A stretch of 64,000 nucleotides of DNA from Seleniivibrio woodruffii (GTDB taxonomy: Bacteria > Chrysiogenota > Deferribacteres > Deferribacterales > Geovibrionaceae): positions 248,001-312,000 of the forward strand of contig NZ_JAJUIS010000001.1 of the NCBI RefSeq assembly GCF_029267515.1, in the 5' to 3' direction. Shown piece by piece: positions 12,479-21,099 of this stretch (position 1 is the stretch's first letter; every line of letters begins with the position of its first letter). A program made the translations under genes and the position numbers. Below the pieces are notes generated by a model. That model did not search any database, had not been told where the DNA came from, and saw only the letters and a list, made by a program, of their open reading frames with translations.

Positions 12479-13705
12479 ATGAGTGATTTTTATATAGGAA
12501 GACAGCCTATTCTCGATGAGAAGGGGCACATCTTTGCGTATGAGATACTTTACAGAAGTCAGGGGAAAACAGGTGCTTCTGTAACCGACAACGCGGCTGC
12601 AACCGCGCGGGTTCTCATAAATGCAATGCAGAATTTCGGACTGGAAAAGCTGCTCGGCGGGAAGAAGGGGTTCATAAACGCCGAGGAGAGCATGATCCTT
12701 GACGGTGCAATAGACCTGCTCCCCAAGGAAAGTTTTGTGATTGAGGTGCTTGAAAGCACGGTAATGAGCCGTAAGCTGATGGAAAAGATAAAATATTACA
12801 TCGGCAAAGGCTACAGGTTTGCGCTGGACGATATCGAATTCACGCCTCAATACATGAATACCTTTGAAGAGCTTTTCCCACTGGCGGACTATCTGAAGAT
12901 AGACTATATGCTTTCCGACAAAGAGAAGCTGGCTGCCAACATGACCAGACTGAAGGGACTTAAAGGCAAAACACTGGCAGAGAAGGTTGAGACCCACGAA
13001 GAGTATGAAAAATGCAGGAGAATCGGTTTTAACCTCTTTCAAGGGTACTATTTCGCTAAACCTGTTGTTATATCCCAGAAAGCAGTCGATCCGTCGAAGG
13101 CGGCAACAGTGCAGCTTATTAATATGCTGCGAAGTGATGCGGAGGCAAGCGAGATAGAAAAAGTGATAAAGAACTACCCTGATCTTTATCTTAACCTGCT
13201 AAAATTTATGAATTCGTCAGCATTTTTTACACGCGGGACAGTAACCTCTATAAAACATGCGATGGCTATGCTCGGCAGGTCAAACCTTTCTAAGTGGCTT
13301 TACCTTATTCTTTACGCTGGGCCGAACAACGACAGTCAGCATAATCCGGTTCTGATAACAGCCCAGATAAGGGCGAAGACTATGGAAAGACTCTGTCAGG
13401 TAAGCCCTAATATCAGAAAAAAAGCTGACAGCGCATACCTTGTCGGGCTTATGTCGCTGCTGGACGTTATTTTCCACAGAGAAATTGATGAAATTGTAAA
13501 GGAATTTAATGTTGACGAAGAAATAAAACAGGCGGTTACAAAACAGACAGGAGATCTTGGACTTCTGCTTAAAACAGTTATGTGCTATGAAAGCGACGAC
13601 GTATGCGAAATAGTTGACTGCTTCGGTATGCTCCAGATCAGTTTTGACGAGTTTAACAGAATAATGATGGAGAGCTACGACTATACTAATAATTTCCTGA
13701 TATAA
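12479..13705 (+). CDS. degenerate EAL domain plus HDOD domain signalling protein (YuxH/CdgJ type)
   Basis: The 408-residue protein has an EAL-like domain (about 1-190) followed by an HDOD domain (about 200-400). Catalytic signatures of c-di-GMP phosphodiesterases are eroded: EAL reads EIL in FAYEILYRS, and the second metal motif reads ALDDIEF instead of DDFG. KIDYML and the terminal QGYYFAKP remain. Such proteins usually act as c-di-GMP-independent regulators of motility or adhesion, which is inferred here. The start at 12479 has AGGAG nine bases upstream; an ATG at 12464 lies before that site and is rejected. The next gene is the IclR regulator on the same strand. Confidence 0.88.
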   Translation: MSDFYIGRQPILDEKGHIFAYEILYRSQGKTGASVTDNAAATARVLINAMQNFGLEKLLGGKKGFINAEESMILDGAIDLLPKESFVIEVLESTVMSRKLMEKIKYYIGKGYRFALDDIEFTPQYMNTFEELFPLADYLKIDYMLSDKEKLAANMTRLKGLKGKTLAEKVETHEEYEKCRRIGFNLFQGYYFAKPVVISQKAVDPSKAATVQLINMLRSDAEASEIEKVIKNYPDLYLNLLKFMNSSAFFTRGTVTSIKHAMAMLGRSNLSKWLYLILYAGPNNDSQHNPVLITAQIRAKTMERLCQVSPNIRKKADSAYLVGLMSLLDVIFHREIDEIVKEFNVDEEIKQAVTKQTGDLGLLLKTVMCYESDDVCEIVDCFGMLQISFDEFNRIMMESYDYTNNFLI

Positions 13706-13816
13706 ACATTACCTTATACGTTAAAAGATTGTGTTGACGAAGGCGTATTTATTTGCAAAGATAACTAATAGTCGTAAAATAGTACAATGTTATGCAGAAA
13801 GCATACGGAGACAGGG

Positions 13817-14608
13817 ATGAAAAGGGAAAAATCTGAATATGCTGTGCAGGCGGTGAGCAATGCCATTGATATACTGGAACTTCTTGGTGACAGTGACAAT
13901 GAGCTGAGTATAACAGACATAGTATCAACGCTCAATCTCACCAGAAGCAATGTGAATAAGCTCCTCGCAACTCTGGAAATGCTCGGATATGTCGAACACA
14001 ACAGATATACCGGCAACTTTCGTCTGGGAGTTAAAACTTTCCAGATTTCACAGGCATATATAAACAAGCTGAACCTCATTGAGATATCTATCCAGGTTCT
14101 TCAGCAGCTTAAAAACGATACGAACGAATCTGCATATATAAGCGTTCTGCGCGAAGGGAACGTGGTTTATCTGAACGTAGTTGAAACAGAACAGGCTGTC
14201 AGGGTTCTGCCGAGGATCGGTAATGTCGGACCTGCATATGCGACGGCAACAGGGAAAGCTCAGCTTGCTTTTTATGACCCGATGGAACTCGAAAAACTCT
14301 ATTCCGGCGAATTTAAAAAGATAACTCCGAACACTATAAAGAATTTTGACCAGTTGAAAGACGAACTGGACGAGATAAAAAGAAACGGGTATGCTGTAGA
14401 TAATGAAGAATATGAACTTGGCGTGCGCTGCGTAGGTGCGCCTATCAAAGACTTCATGGGCAATATAATTGCCGGCATCAGCGTTTCCGCACCCGCGGAA
14501 AGGATGCCTATGGACTCCGTAAGGGACAGTGTTGCCCCTATGGTGCTTGAAGCTGCTAAGGTTCTCTCGAAAAAATTCGGATACAGAGAGCTTACAGACG
14601 AAGAGTAG
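13817..14608 (+). CDS. IclR family transcriptional regulator
   Basis: The 263-residue protein has an N-terminal winged helix-turn-helix (ELSITDIVSTLNLTRSNVNKLLATLEMLGYV, written here in part) and a C-terminal IclR effector-binding domain (YATATGKAQLA, GYAVDNEEYELGVRCVGAPI). IclR proteins typically control catabolic operons in response to small carboxylic acids or aromatics; the ligand cannot be told from sequence. ATG 13817 is chosen because GGAG at 13807-13810 is well spaced. A small hairpin (TATGC-AGAAA-GCATA, about 13794-13806) lies just before this ribosome site. No obvious target operon adjoins it; the neighbours are signalling genes. Confidence 0.92.
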   Translation: MKREKSEYAVQAVSNAIDILELLGDSDNELSITDIVSTLNLTRSNVNKLLATLEMLGYVEHNRYTGNFRLGVKTFQISQAYINKLNLIEISIQVLQQLKNDTNESAYISVLREGNVVYLNVVETEQAVRVLPRIGNVGPAYATATGKAQLAFYDPMELEKLYSGEFKKITPNTIKNFDQLKDELDEIKRNGYAVDNEEYELGVRCVGAPIKDFMGNIIAGISVSAPAERMPMDSVRDSVAPMVLEAAKVLSKKFGYRELTDEE

Positions 14609-14625
14609 CAAACAGTTTCAGTAAC

Positions 14626-14643
14626 CCGGCTCGAAAGAGCCGG
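14626..14643 (+). terminator. GC-rich hairpin after the IclR gene, possible terminator
   Basis: CCGGCTC-GAAA-GAGCCGG forms a perfect 7-bp stem with a GNRA-type tetraloop between the IclR and histidine-kinase genes. There is no T-run after it, so it is not a standard intrinsic terminator; it could be a pause, an attenuator or an mRNA stabiliser. Confidence 0.45.
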
Positions 14644-14661
14644 AACCGGTTAAGTTAAAAG

Positions 14662-16908
14662 ATGGAAAACCCGACAGGCATTATCTTTCTTTCTGCCGAT
14701 AAACAGCTTTGCACGGAAATTCAGACATACCTTGGAAGTGTATGCTGCGACCATACATTTGAAGTCACAAGCGACCTCAGCACATTTTCAGAAAAACTCC
14801 TTTCAGGTAAAACTCTTATATCACTTGCCGATACAGGGCTTGGCGAAACGTATATTTCACAGGCTCTTTCCATATTAAAATCCATTGATCACGATCTGCC
14901 GCTGATTCTTGTAACAAACAAAGATAAACAGGAACAGGCTGCAAAATATATCAGCAGCGGAGCTGCGGACTATGTTACAACCGATAACCTTATAAGGCTC
15001 TGCCCTGTCATAAAACGTGAAGTAAAAAGCTACAGAGAAATTGCAGCGGGTAAGAAAGCAAAGCAGGAGATAAAGGAACTTCAGAATATAATCAATTCCG
15101 CGGAGGACGAGATATACGTTCTTAACGGATCTGATTTCCGAATAAAATTTGCAAACCGCAAGGCGATGCAGAACCTCAGATATTCAGAGGAAAAACTGAA
15201 GTGCATGTCTATGAACGACATAATGACCGAGGTTATGCCTGTCGGCTTCATGAGCGGATGGGACAAGGTTCGCACGCGGAAAACCTTTTATACCCGTATG
15301 AAACGCGGAGACGGTACCGTATACCCTGCTGAGGCGGTATTTCAGTCTGTTAAAACAGACGGGAAAACAGCTATTCTCGGCATAATCCATGATATAACTG
15401 AAAAAGAATCAGCAAAACAGCAGGCTATGATTCTTAATAAGGCTATAGATGCAAGCGCATCGTCTGTAATAATCACGGACGAAGACTATAAGATATTCTA
15501 TGTAAACAAGGCATACTGCGCTTTCACAGGGAAGTCCAGAAGCGAAGCAATAGGCGGGGATATCCTTGATACGATAGTTAAGAACGATAAAATGGCTGAT
15601 TTCAGAAGAGCGCTGGAAAACTGCTCCGGCGGTCAGAGCTGGGTCGGGGAATATAATCGGCTGAGTAAAGACGGAGAAGAGTTCATAGTTCTCGGCTCGG
15701 TCTCCCCTGTTCTCAACGAAAAGGGAGATCTGCAGAATATCGTTATCGTTGAAGAGGACATCACAGAGCGCCTTCGAATCAAAAGCCAGCTAATGCACGC
15801 ACAAAAGATGGAGACTGTGGGCGAACTGACAAGCGGCATAGCCCATGATTTTACGAATATGCTCACTGCAATAGGCGGCTTTGCATCCATAATGAAGCGC
15901 AAGATGGATCCTGAAAGCAGCTTTTATATGTACGTTGATAAAATCGTCGAGCTTACCATCAGGGCGAAAAGTCTCACACAGAACCTGCTCACCTTTTCCC
16001 GCAAGCAGATGCAGTCTGAAAGAGTTTTGAATCTCAACGATCTTGTGGATACGGTCAGCGGTTTTCTGTCGATGGTTATAGGCAACAAACTGGAAATAAG
16101 GAAAGAGCTCAGCCCTGAAGAAATAAACATCGTAGGTGATCCGGTTCAGCTTGAACAGGTGATAATAAACCTTGCAACAAACGCAAGGGATGCTGTCGCA
16201 AAAGACGGCATACTCACCATCACAACGGACAGGCTTATGATAAGCAGCAAAGATGGCGGATTTAAGGAATATGCAGTCATAAGCGTTAAAGATAACGGCA
16301 GCGGCATAGATGAAAAGAAGCTGAAAAAAATCTTCGAACCCTTTTACACCACAAAAGAAGAGGGAAAAGGTACCGGTCTTGGGCTTTATATAGTCAGCGA
16401 TATTATAAACAGACACCACGGAATGATAGAGTGCCAGAGCGAACCGGGCATCGGGACTGAGTTTATAATCAAACTGCCTGTCACTGAGAAAAAACCGGAC
16501 GAACTCAAAGAGGAGATTGAGGTTAAATCAACCAAGAGTGCCGTTATACTGCTCATTGAGGACGAAAAGATGGTTCGCGAAAGCCTGATGAATGCACTGG
16601 ACGCTTACGGGTACAAGGTCATTGAGGCGCCAAACGGAAAAGAAGCTGTTGAAATATACAGTAAACAGCACAACAGCATAGATCTTGTAATAAGCGATAT
16701 AGTCATGCCTGTTATGGACGGTATAGAGGCTTATGCTCGTATGAGCGCAATAAACCCTGATGTGAAGATGATATTTACCACAGGTTATGTGGGCGAGACC
16801 CACAAACGCGATAATTTCGACGAAAGCGAACATGTGGTTCTTCTTAAACCCCTCCTTGTAAAAGAACTCATAAAGCGTATTGAACAGCTTATCTCAAAAA
16901 AGCAGTAA
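14662..16908 (+). CDS. hybrid sensor histidine kinase with pseudo-receiver, two PAS domains and C-terminal receiver
   Basis: The 748-residue protein is soluble, with no transmembrane segment seen. Order: a receiver-like N-terminus (about 1-125) lacking the conserved Lys, a PAS domain (about 137-255), a second PAS domain (about 260-375), a HisKA helix with His395 in GELTSGIAHDF, a HATPase domain (NLATNARDA, DNGSGID, GKGTGLGL) and a receiver with phospho-acceptor Asp679 in VISDIVMPVMDG. It is probably a cytoplasmic sensor, its PAS domains perhaps sensing redox or a small ligand (inference). The receiver-GGDEF gene starts 66 bases downstream and may be a partner. Confidence 0.93.
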   Translation: MENPTGIIFLSADKQLCTEIQTYLGSVCCDHTFEVTSDLSTFSEKLLSGKTLISLADTGLGETYISQALSILKSIDHDLPLILVTNKDKQEQAAKYISSGAADYVTTDNLIRLCPVIKREVKSYREIAAGKKAKQEIKELQNIINSAEDEIYVLNGSDFRIKFANRKAMQNLRYSEEKLKCMSMNDIMTEVMPVGFMSGWDKVRTRKTFYTRMKRGDGTVYPAEAVFQSVKTDGKTAILGIIHDITEKESAKQQAMILNKAIDASASSVIITDEDYKIFYVNKAYCAFTGKSRSEAIGGDILDTIVKNDKMADFRRALENCSGGQSWVGEYNRLSKDGEEFIVLGSVSPVLNEKGDLQNIVIVEEDITERLRIKSQLMHAQKMETVGELTSGIAHDFTNMLTAIGGFASIMKRKMDPESSFYMYVDKIVELTIRAKSLTQNLLTFSRKQMQSERVLNLNDLVDTVSGFLSMVIGNKLEIRKELSPEEINIVGDPVQLEQVIINLATNARDAVAKDGILTITTDRLMISSKDGGFKEYAVISVKDNGSGIDEKKLKKIFEPFYTTKEEGKGTGLGLYIVSDIINRHHGMIECQSEPGIGTEFIIKLPVTEKKPDELKEEIEVKSTKSAVILLIEDEKMVRESLMNALDAYGYKVIEAPNGKEAVEIYSKQHNSIDLVISDIVMPVMDGIEAYARMSAINPDVKMIFTTGYVGETHKRDNFDESEHVVLLKPLLVKELIKRIEQLISKKQ

Positions 16909-16974
16909 TTGAATTTGCTATCTGTGTAATAAGTGGTATAATTTTATTTTAGAAGGTCTTCCGAGGTCTGTCCA

Positions 16975-18240
16975 ATGAACGTTAAATCGCATCTTATCCG
17001 AGAACTGTCAGTGCTTTATGTTGAGGATAATTCAGAGACGGCAGAAGCAGTAAGGTTCACGTTTGAAAATTCTCTTAAAAGTCTTAAAGTTCTGCCCACT
17101 GCCGAAGAAGCGTTTGAATATTTTCAGGCTTTCCGCCCGGACCTTGTAATAACAGAATCAGTTCTGCCCTTTTCCGATGGAATAGAACTGACAAAACGTA
17201 TCAAAGAGATAAGTCCGGACACACCAGTGCTGATGATAAGCGGGCACAAAGATGAAAAGATACTGCTGGGCTCGCTGGATGCAAACGTTGAATGTTATCT
17301 GATGAAACCGGTAAACCTGCGCCAGATGAAGAAGCATATTGGTCTGGCTGCGGAAAGAATACACAGACAGCAGGCGGCGGCACGAAGCAGAAATCTGCTT
17401 ACAAGGATTCTTGACACATCGAGAGAAATGTACATGGCGGGATATGGAGAAACTGTAACATATATGAATGCTTCTCTGCTGGAGTTTTTCGGTTTCAGTT
17501 CAGTTGTTCACACAAACGGCATGACAAATGTGGACGTTGTGGAGAACAGAAGAAACGATTCTCCTGTCCCCTTCCCTTCATGGCTTAAAAAAGTTCGAGG
17601 TCTCGGAGGGTTTGAGACGGTAGTCAGTCTGATGCGCAGGGATATGCTGAAAAGTGACGCCAAAACTTATATCGCAAGGGTGACAAGAATCGAAGAGGAG
17701 GACGGATTCGCTATCTCATTCATAGACGTTACCATGATGGAGTCACAAAAACGGTTTTTCCACAACCTTGCAATGAAGGACCCGCTCACTGATATCTTTA
17801 ACAGGCAGAAATTCAGCGAGGAACTGGACAGGGAGATAACACGCAGCAGACGGTACGGCATAAAACTTGGGCTGATAATGTTCGATATCGACAGATTTGG
17901 CGATATAAACGACAAATTCGGACAACAGGCGGGTGATGGCTTGCTTAAAGAGCTTTCGTCGCTTGTAGGGGCAAATATAAGGACCACTGACATATTCGCG
18001 CGTTACGGAGGCGAGGAATTCCTGATCATGACCCCGGAAGTGGGGATGGAAGGTGCTTTGAAGCTGGCGGAAAAGCTGAGAGTCAGTATCTCCGGACATG
18101 AGTTTGAAAACGTCGGAGAGGTAACGTGCAGTTTCGGCGTGGTTCAGTTCAGCGGAGAGGATGCGGATGAGTTTTTAAAATCTGCCGACGATGCCCTCTT
18201 CCGTGCGAAGGCAAAAGGAAGAAACATCGTATCAGAATAA
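16975..18240 (+). CDS. receiver-PAS-like-GGDEF diguanylate cyclase with Glu at the phospho-acceptor site
   Basis: The 421-residue protein has an N-terminal receiver (1-125), a PAS-like middle region and a C-terminal GGDEF domain. The GGDEF active site reads RYGGEEF, and an RTTD inhibitory site lies five residues before it, so c-di-GMP synthesis with product feedback is expected. In the receiver the acid pair Glu17-Asp18, Ser89 and Lys111 are kept, but the position normally held by phospho-accepting Asp is Glu61 (VITESVLP; GAA at 17155-17157). This could mimic constant phosphorylation. A hairpin terminator follows directly. Confidence 0.93.
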   Translation: MNVKSHLIRELSVLYVEDNSETAEAVRFTFENSLKSLKVLPTAEEAFEYFQAFRPDLVITESVLPFSDGIELTKRIKEISPDTPVLMISGHKDEKILLGSLDANVECYLMKPVNLRQMKKHIGLAAERIHRQQAAARSRNLLTRILDTSREMYMAGYGETVTYMNASLLEFFGFSSVVHTNGMTNVDVVENRRNDSPVPFPSWLKKVRGLGGFETVVSLMRRDMLKSDAKTYIARVTRIEEEDGFAISFIDVTMMESQKRFFHNLAMKDPLTDIFNRQKFSEELDREITRSRRYGIKLGLIMFDIDRFGDINDKFGQQAGDGLLKELSSLVGANIRTTDIFARYGGEEFLIMTPEVGMEGALKLAEKLRVSISGHEFENVGEVTCSFGVVQFSGEDADEFLKSADDALFRAKAKGRNIVSE

Positions 18241-18264
18241 AAAAGGGAGCCGAAAGGCTCCCTT
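18237..18264. terminator. bidirectional intrinsic terminator
   Basis: GGGAGCC-GAAA-GGCTCCC (18245-18262) is a perfect 7-bp stem. The A-run on its left gives a strong T-run on the minus strand for the aminotransferase; the TTAATT on the right is a weaker tract for the plus-strand GGDEF gene. It lies exactly between these convergent genes. Confidence 0.85.
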
Positions 18265-18269
18265 AATTG

Positions 18270-19580
18270 TTAGCAGCTTCCTGATTCCACGTATTCAACT
18301 ATCTTTTCTTTGATGGTCTTAACAGTCTGCTCAAACTTTTCAACGTTCTTTTCAAGCAGTGTCATACGGAAACCGGGTATTGATGTAAAGAAAGATGTCA
18401 GCGGAACCACACAGATACCTGTTGCCCCGAGCAGATAATAAACGAAGCGTTTGTCGTGGCTCATCTTGTCCTCGCACATCTTGTCAACGATATCCCTTAC
18501 CTCTTTTATTGGGATATGCAGTTTCTGGTTCTTGTTCAGCACCGCTTCATTGAAGACCACAGACATGTAGAACGCGCCGTTTGAACGGTTCACAACTATG
18601 TAGGGACAGTCTTTTAGCATATTGTATGCTATGTTGGACAGTTTTTCATAGTGTTTGAGCCTTTCATTCAGGTAAGTCGTGTACATGGCATGGTTCATTA
18701 TGTGAGGAATTGACATTTGCGGAAGCGTTGTTGAGCATACTTCAGCCATTTTCTGGTTCAGAATGGCGTTTACGAATCTGGAGAAGGCTTCGTCCTTGTC
18801 AGCGTTGTAAACTTCCATCCAGCCGCAGCGTGCGCCAGGCCAGGGGAACTCTTTTGATATACCCTTCATGGCTATACCGGGAACGTCGCCGATTATGTCT
18901 GAAAGAGCGATGGTCTTTTTGCCGTTGTAAACCATGTTGAGGTAAATTTCGTCAAAAATGAGCATAAGGTCGTGTTCTTTCGCCATATTCACGATTCTCC
19001 GCAGGTCGTCTTCCGTGTGGACGTAGCCTGTGGGGTTGTCCGGATTAATGACCAGAATACCAACTATGGACTTGTGGCTCTCAACTTTTTTCTCAAGCTC
19101 GTTAAGATCCGGTGCCCAGTTGTTATAGGGGTTCATTCTGTATGTGTTAGGCGGAAATGATGCGTGTAAAACTTCCGCCAGAAGGTGTGTTGAGTAGGTC
19201 GGCTCAGGCAGCATCACCCTTGCATCAACCCTGATTGAGCTATACGCTCGTGCTATTGCGTCGCCAAGTCCGTTGAAAAAAATGATATCGTCTTTTGTAA
19301 TCTGCACGCCGCCTCTGGCGTTTGTGCGCTCCGCGAGAAACTCGCGAACGTCATAGTCGCCTTTTGTGGGGCAGTAGGCAAAGGTCATGTTGTTGCTTTT
19401 AACGAGATCCGCGATGGTTTCTTTCATCCAGTCGGGGATAATCTCGCCTTTTGCCACTGGGTCGCCGATGTTTTCATAACAGATCTCGACGCCGTGCTGC
19501 TCAAGCAGTTTAGCAACGTTGACAATATTGCGGATTTCATAGGTCAGGCCGTTTCCGCTTTTGGCCAGATCGTAACGCAT
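18270..19580 (-). CDS. pyridoxal-phosphate-dependent class I/II aminotransferase
   Basis: The 436-residue fold-type I aminotransferase probably moves an amino group between an amino acid and a 2-oxo acid in the cytoplasm. Expected residues are visible: NPDNPTG (Asn182), FDEIY (Asp210, Tyr213), the Schiff-base Lys243 in KGISKEF and Arg251 in GARCGW. It resembles alanine/aspartate-type enzymes (AlaA-like), but the substrate cannot be fixed from sequence. The ATG at 19578-19580 has an AAGGTG Shine-Dalgarno (plus-strand CACCTT at 19585-19590) that can pair with an upstream CACCT, suggesting translational control by its leader. Confidence 0.9.
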   Translation of the reverse strand: MRYDLAKSGNGLTYEIRNIVNVAKLLEQHGVEICYENIGDPVAKGEIIPDWMKETIADLVKSNNMTFAYCPTKGDYDVREFLAERTNARGGVQITKDDIIFFNGLGDAIARAYSSIRVDARVMLPEPTYSTHLLAEVLHASFPPNTYRMNPYNNWAPDLNELEKKVESHKSIVGILVINPDNPTGYVHTEDDLRRIVNMAKEHDLMLIFDEIYLNMVYNGKKTIALSDIIGDVPGIAMKGISKEFPWPGARCGWMEVYNADKDEAFSRFVNAILNQKMAEVCSTTLPQMSIPHIMNHAMYTTYLNERLKHYEKLSNIAYNMLKDCPYIVVNRSNGAFYMSVVFNEAVLNKNQKLHIPIKEVRDIVDKMCEDKMSHDKRFVYYLLGATGICVVPLTSFFTSIPGFRMTLLEKNVEKFEQTVKTIKEKIVEYVESGSC

Positions 19581-19648
19581 ATAACACCTTCGGTTTTTAT
19601 TAGGTGGTCTCCCACCCGACGACTCTTTAAGTTGCGACGCAAAAAGAG
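19581..19648 (-). promoter_or_regulatory. structured 5' leader with alternative Shine-Dalgarno pairing, candidate riboswitch or translational switch
   Basis: On the minus strand the leader has a 10-bp hairpin with a 3-base bulge (plus positions 19623-19648), then GGTGG-GAGA-CCACC (plus 19603-19616), then the Shine-Dalgarno AAGGTG (plus 19585-19590). The CCACCT arm can pair either with the upstream GGTGG or with AGGTG of the ribosome site, so the two folds exclude each other. I could not match it to a riboswitch class I know. Confidence 0.5.
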
Positions 19649-19665
19649 CTGGTTTCTGATAATGT

Positions 19666-19702
19666 AAACCGCAAAACCCGTTGTTTTCGGATTTTGCGGT
19701 TT
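19666..19702. terminator. intrinsic terminator downstream of der
   Basis: AAACCGCAAAA (19666-19676) is fully complementary to TTTTGCGGTTT (19692-19702), with a further CCG/CGG pair inside. The A/T-rich arm supplies the U-tract. It separates der (minus strand) from the leader of the aminotransferase gene. Confidence 0.65.
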
Positions 19703-19758
19703 TCCTTATTAATACAAGTTATCGGAGATTACCAGAACAAAATGAAGATACGTTAACT

Positions 19759-21099
19759 TTAATATTCGGAAATGGGTGTATTTCTGGATTCGCCCCGTTG
19801 GCGGAAGTGTATTTTGATGGGCACTCCGTCAAATCCGTGGTGAGCGCGGATGATGTTAACAATGAAGCGCTGATATGAAAAATGCACAGCATCAGGGTAG
19901 TTTACGAAGACCACAAACTCAGGAGGACAGGTGGAAACCTGAGTGATGAAGTAGAATTTCACCCTTCTGTTGCGTGTTACGGGGGGCTGGTGGCGCTGAA
20001 CCGCTTCTTCAAGAACTTCCTGAAGTTTATGAGTGGAAATACGTTTGCTGTATTCCTTATAAAGCTCTTTTGCGGCTTCGAATACCTTGAAGATATTTTT
20101 TCCTGTTAGCGTAGAGGTATAAATCAGCGAAGGTTTGTTGAGAAACTGAAGATGATGGTCTATATCCTTGTGAAAGTCCTTAGCCTTTTCGTCTTTGTTT
20201 TCAATAAGATCCCACTTGTTCGCAACCAGTATAACGGGTCTGCCCGCTTCCCAGTTGTCTGCTATGACCTTTACGTCCCTGTCGGTAAGCCCTTCATTGC
20301 TGTCTATGATACAAACGGCGATATCTGCGCGGGAAACGGCGTCTTCCCATCGGTGATATCCGTATTTCTCTATCTTGTCCTTGAACATTATCTTCTTTTT
20401 GCGGATACCGGCAGTGTCTATGAGGACGTATTTCTGGTCTTCGTACTCAAAGAAGGTATCCACAGCGTCGCGTGTTGTTCCGGGGATGGGGGTAACGATG
20501 AGCCTGTCCTGTCCAAGCCATTTGTTTATCATGCTGGATTTGCCCACGTTGGGTCGTCCTGTGACGATGAGCTTAATCCTGCCTTCGTAAGGGTCGGTTT
20601 TGTCGCTGTCTTCGGGTATCTGCTCAACTATCCTGTCGAGCAACTCGTCAACGTTTCGCCCGTGGGTTGCGCTGATACCTATGATATCTTCCACGCCGAG
20701 ACGGTAAAAATCATAAGTAAGCGTTTCCTTTGCATCGCTGTCAACTTTATTGACGACAACCTGATAAGGCTTGCCCGTCTGGCGGAGCAGGTCGATCACA
20801 ATTTCATCCAGAGGGTGCACGCCCTCCTGTCCGTCGGTCATAAGGATGAAGTAGTCAGCCTCGCGCAGGTTGTTCATGAACTGTGCCTGCATCTCTTTTT
20901 TCAGCAGTTCTTCCTTGAGGTCGAATCCTGCAGTGTCAACAATGTTGAACCTGTGTCCGTTCCAGTCGGTGACAAATTCTATTCTGTCGCGGGTAACACC
21001 CGGCATGTCGTCAACGATGGCGATTTTCTTTCCTGCCAGTCTGTTGAAAAGTGTGGATTTGCCCACGTTGGGGCGTCCTATTATTCCTATGGTAAACAT
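19759..21099 (-). CDS. der: ribosome biogenesis GTPase Der (EngA)
   Basis: Der is a tandem-GTPase needed for 50S subunit assembly. The 446-residue protein has two G domains, each with a P-loop (GRPNVGKST near residues 8-16, and GRPNVGKSS in the second), DTAG boxes and NKVD/NKWD specificity motifs, plus the C-terminal KH-like domain. The upstream lipoprotein stop and this ATG share one base (TAATG at 21097-21101), with GAGG upstream, so translation is coupled to the argH-lipoprotein unit. A long plus-strand open frame across this gene is an antisense shadow. Confidence 0.96.
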   Translation of the reverse strand: MFTIGIIGRPNVGKSTLFNRLAGKKIAIVDDMPGVTRDRIEFVTDWNGHRFNIVDTAGFDLKEELLKKEMQAQFMNNLREADYFILMTDGQEGVHPLDEIVIDLLRQTGKPYQVVVNKVDSDAKETLTYDFYRLGVEDIIGISATHGRNVDELLDRIVEQIPEDSDKTDPYEGRIKLIVTGRPNVGKSSMINKWLGQDRLIVTPIPGTTRDAVDTFFEYEDQKYVLIDTAGIRKKKIMFKDKIEKYGYHRWEDAVSRADIAVCIIDSNEGLTDRDVKVIADNWEAGRPVILVANKWDLIENKDEKAKDFHKDIDHHLQFLNKPSLIYTSTLTGKNIFKVFEAAKELYKEYSKRISTHKLQEVLEEAVQRHQPPVTRNRRVKFYFITQVSTCPPEFVVFVNYPDAVHFSYQRFIVNIIRAHHGFDGVPIKIHFRQRGESRNTPISEY

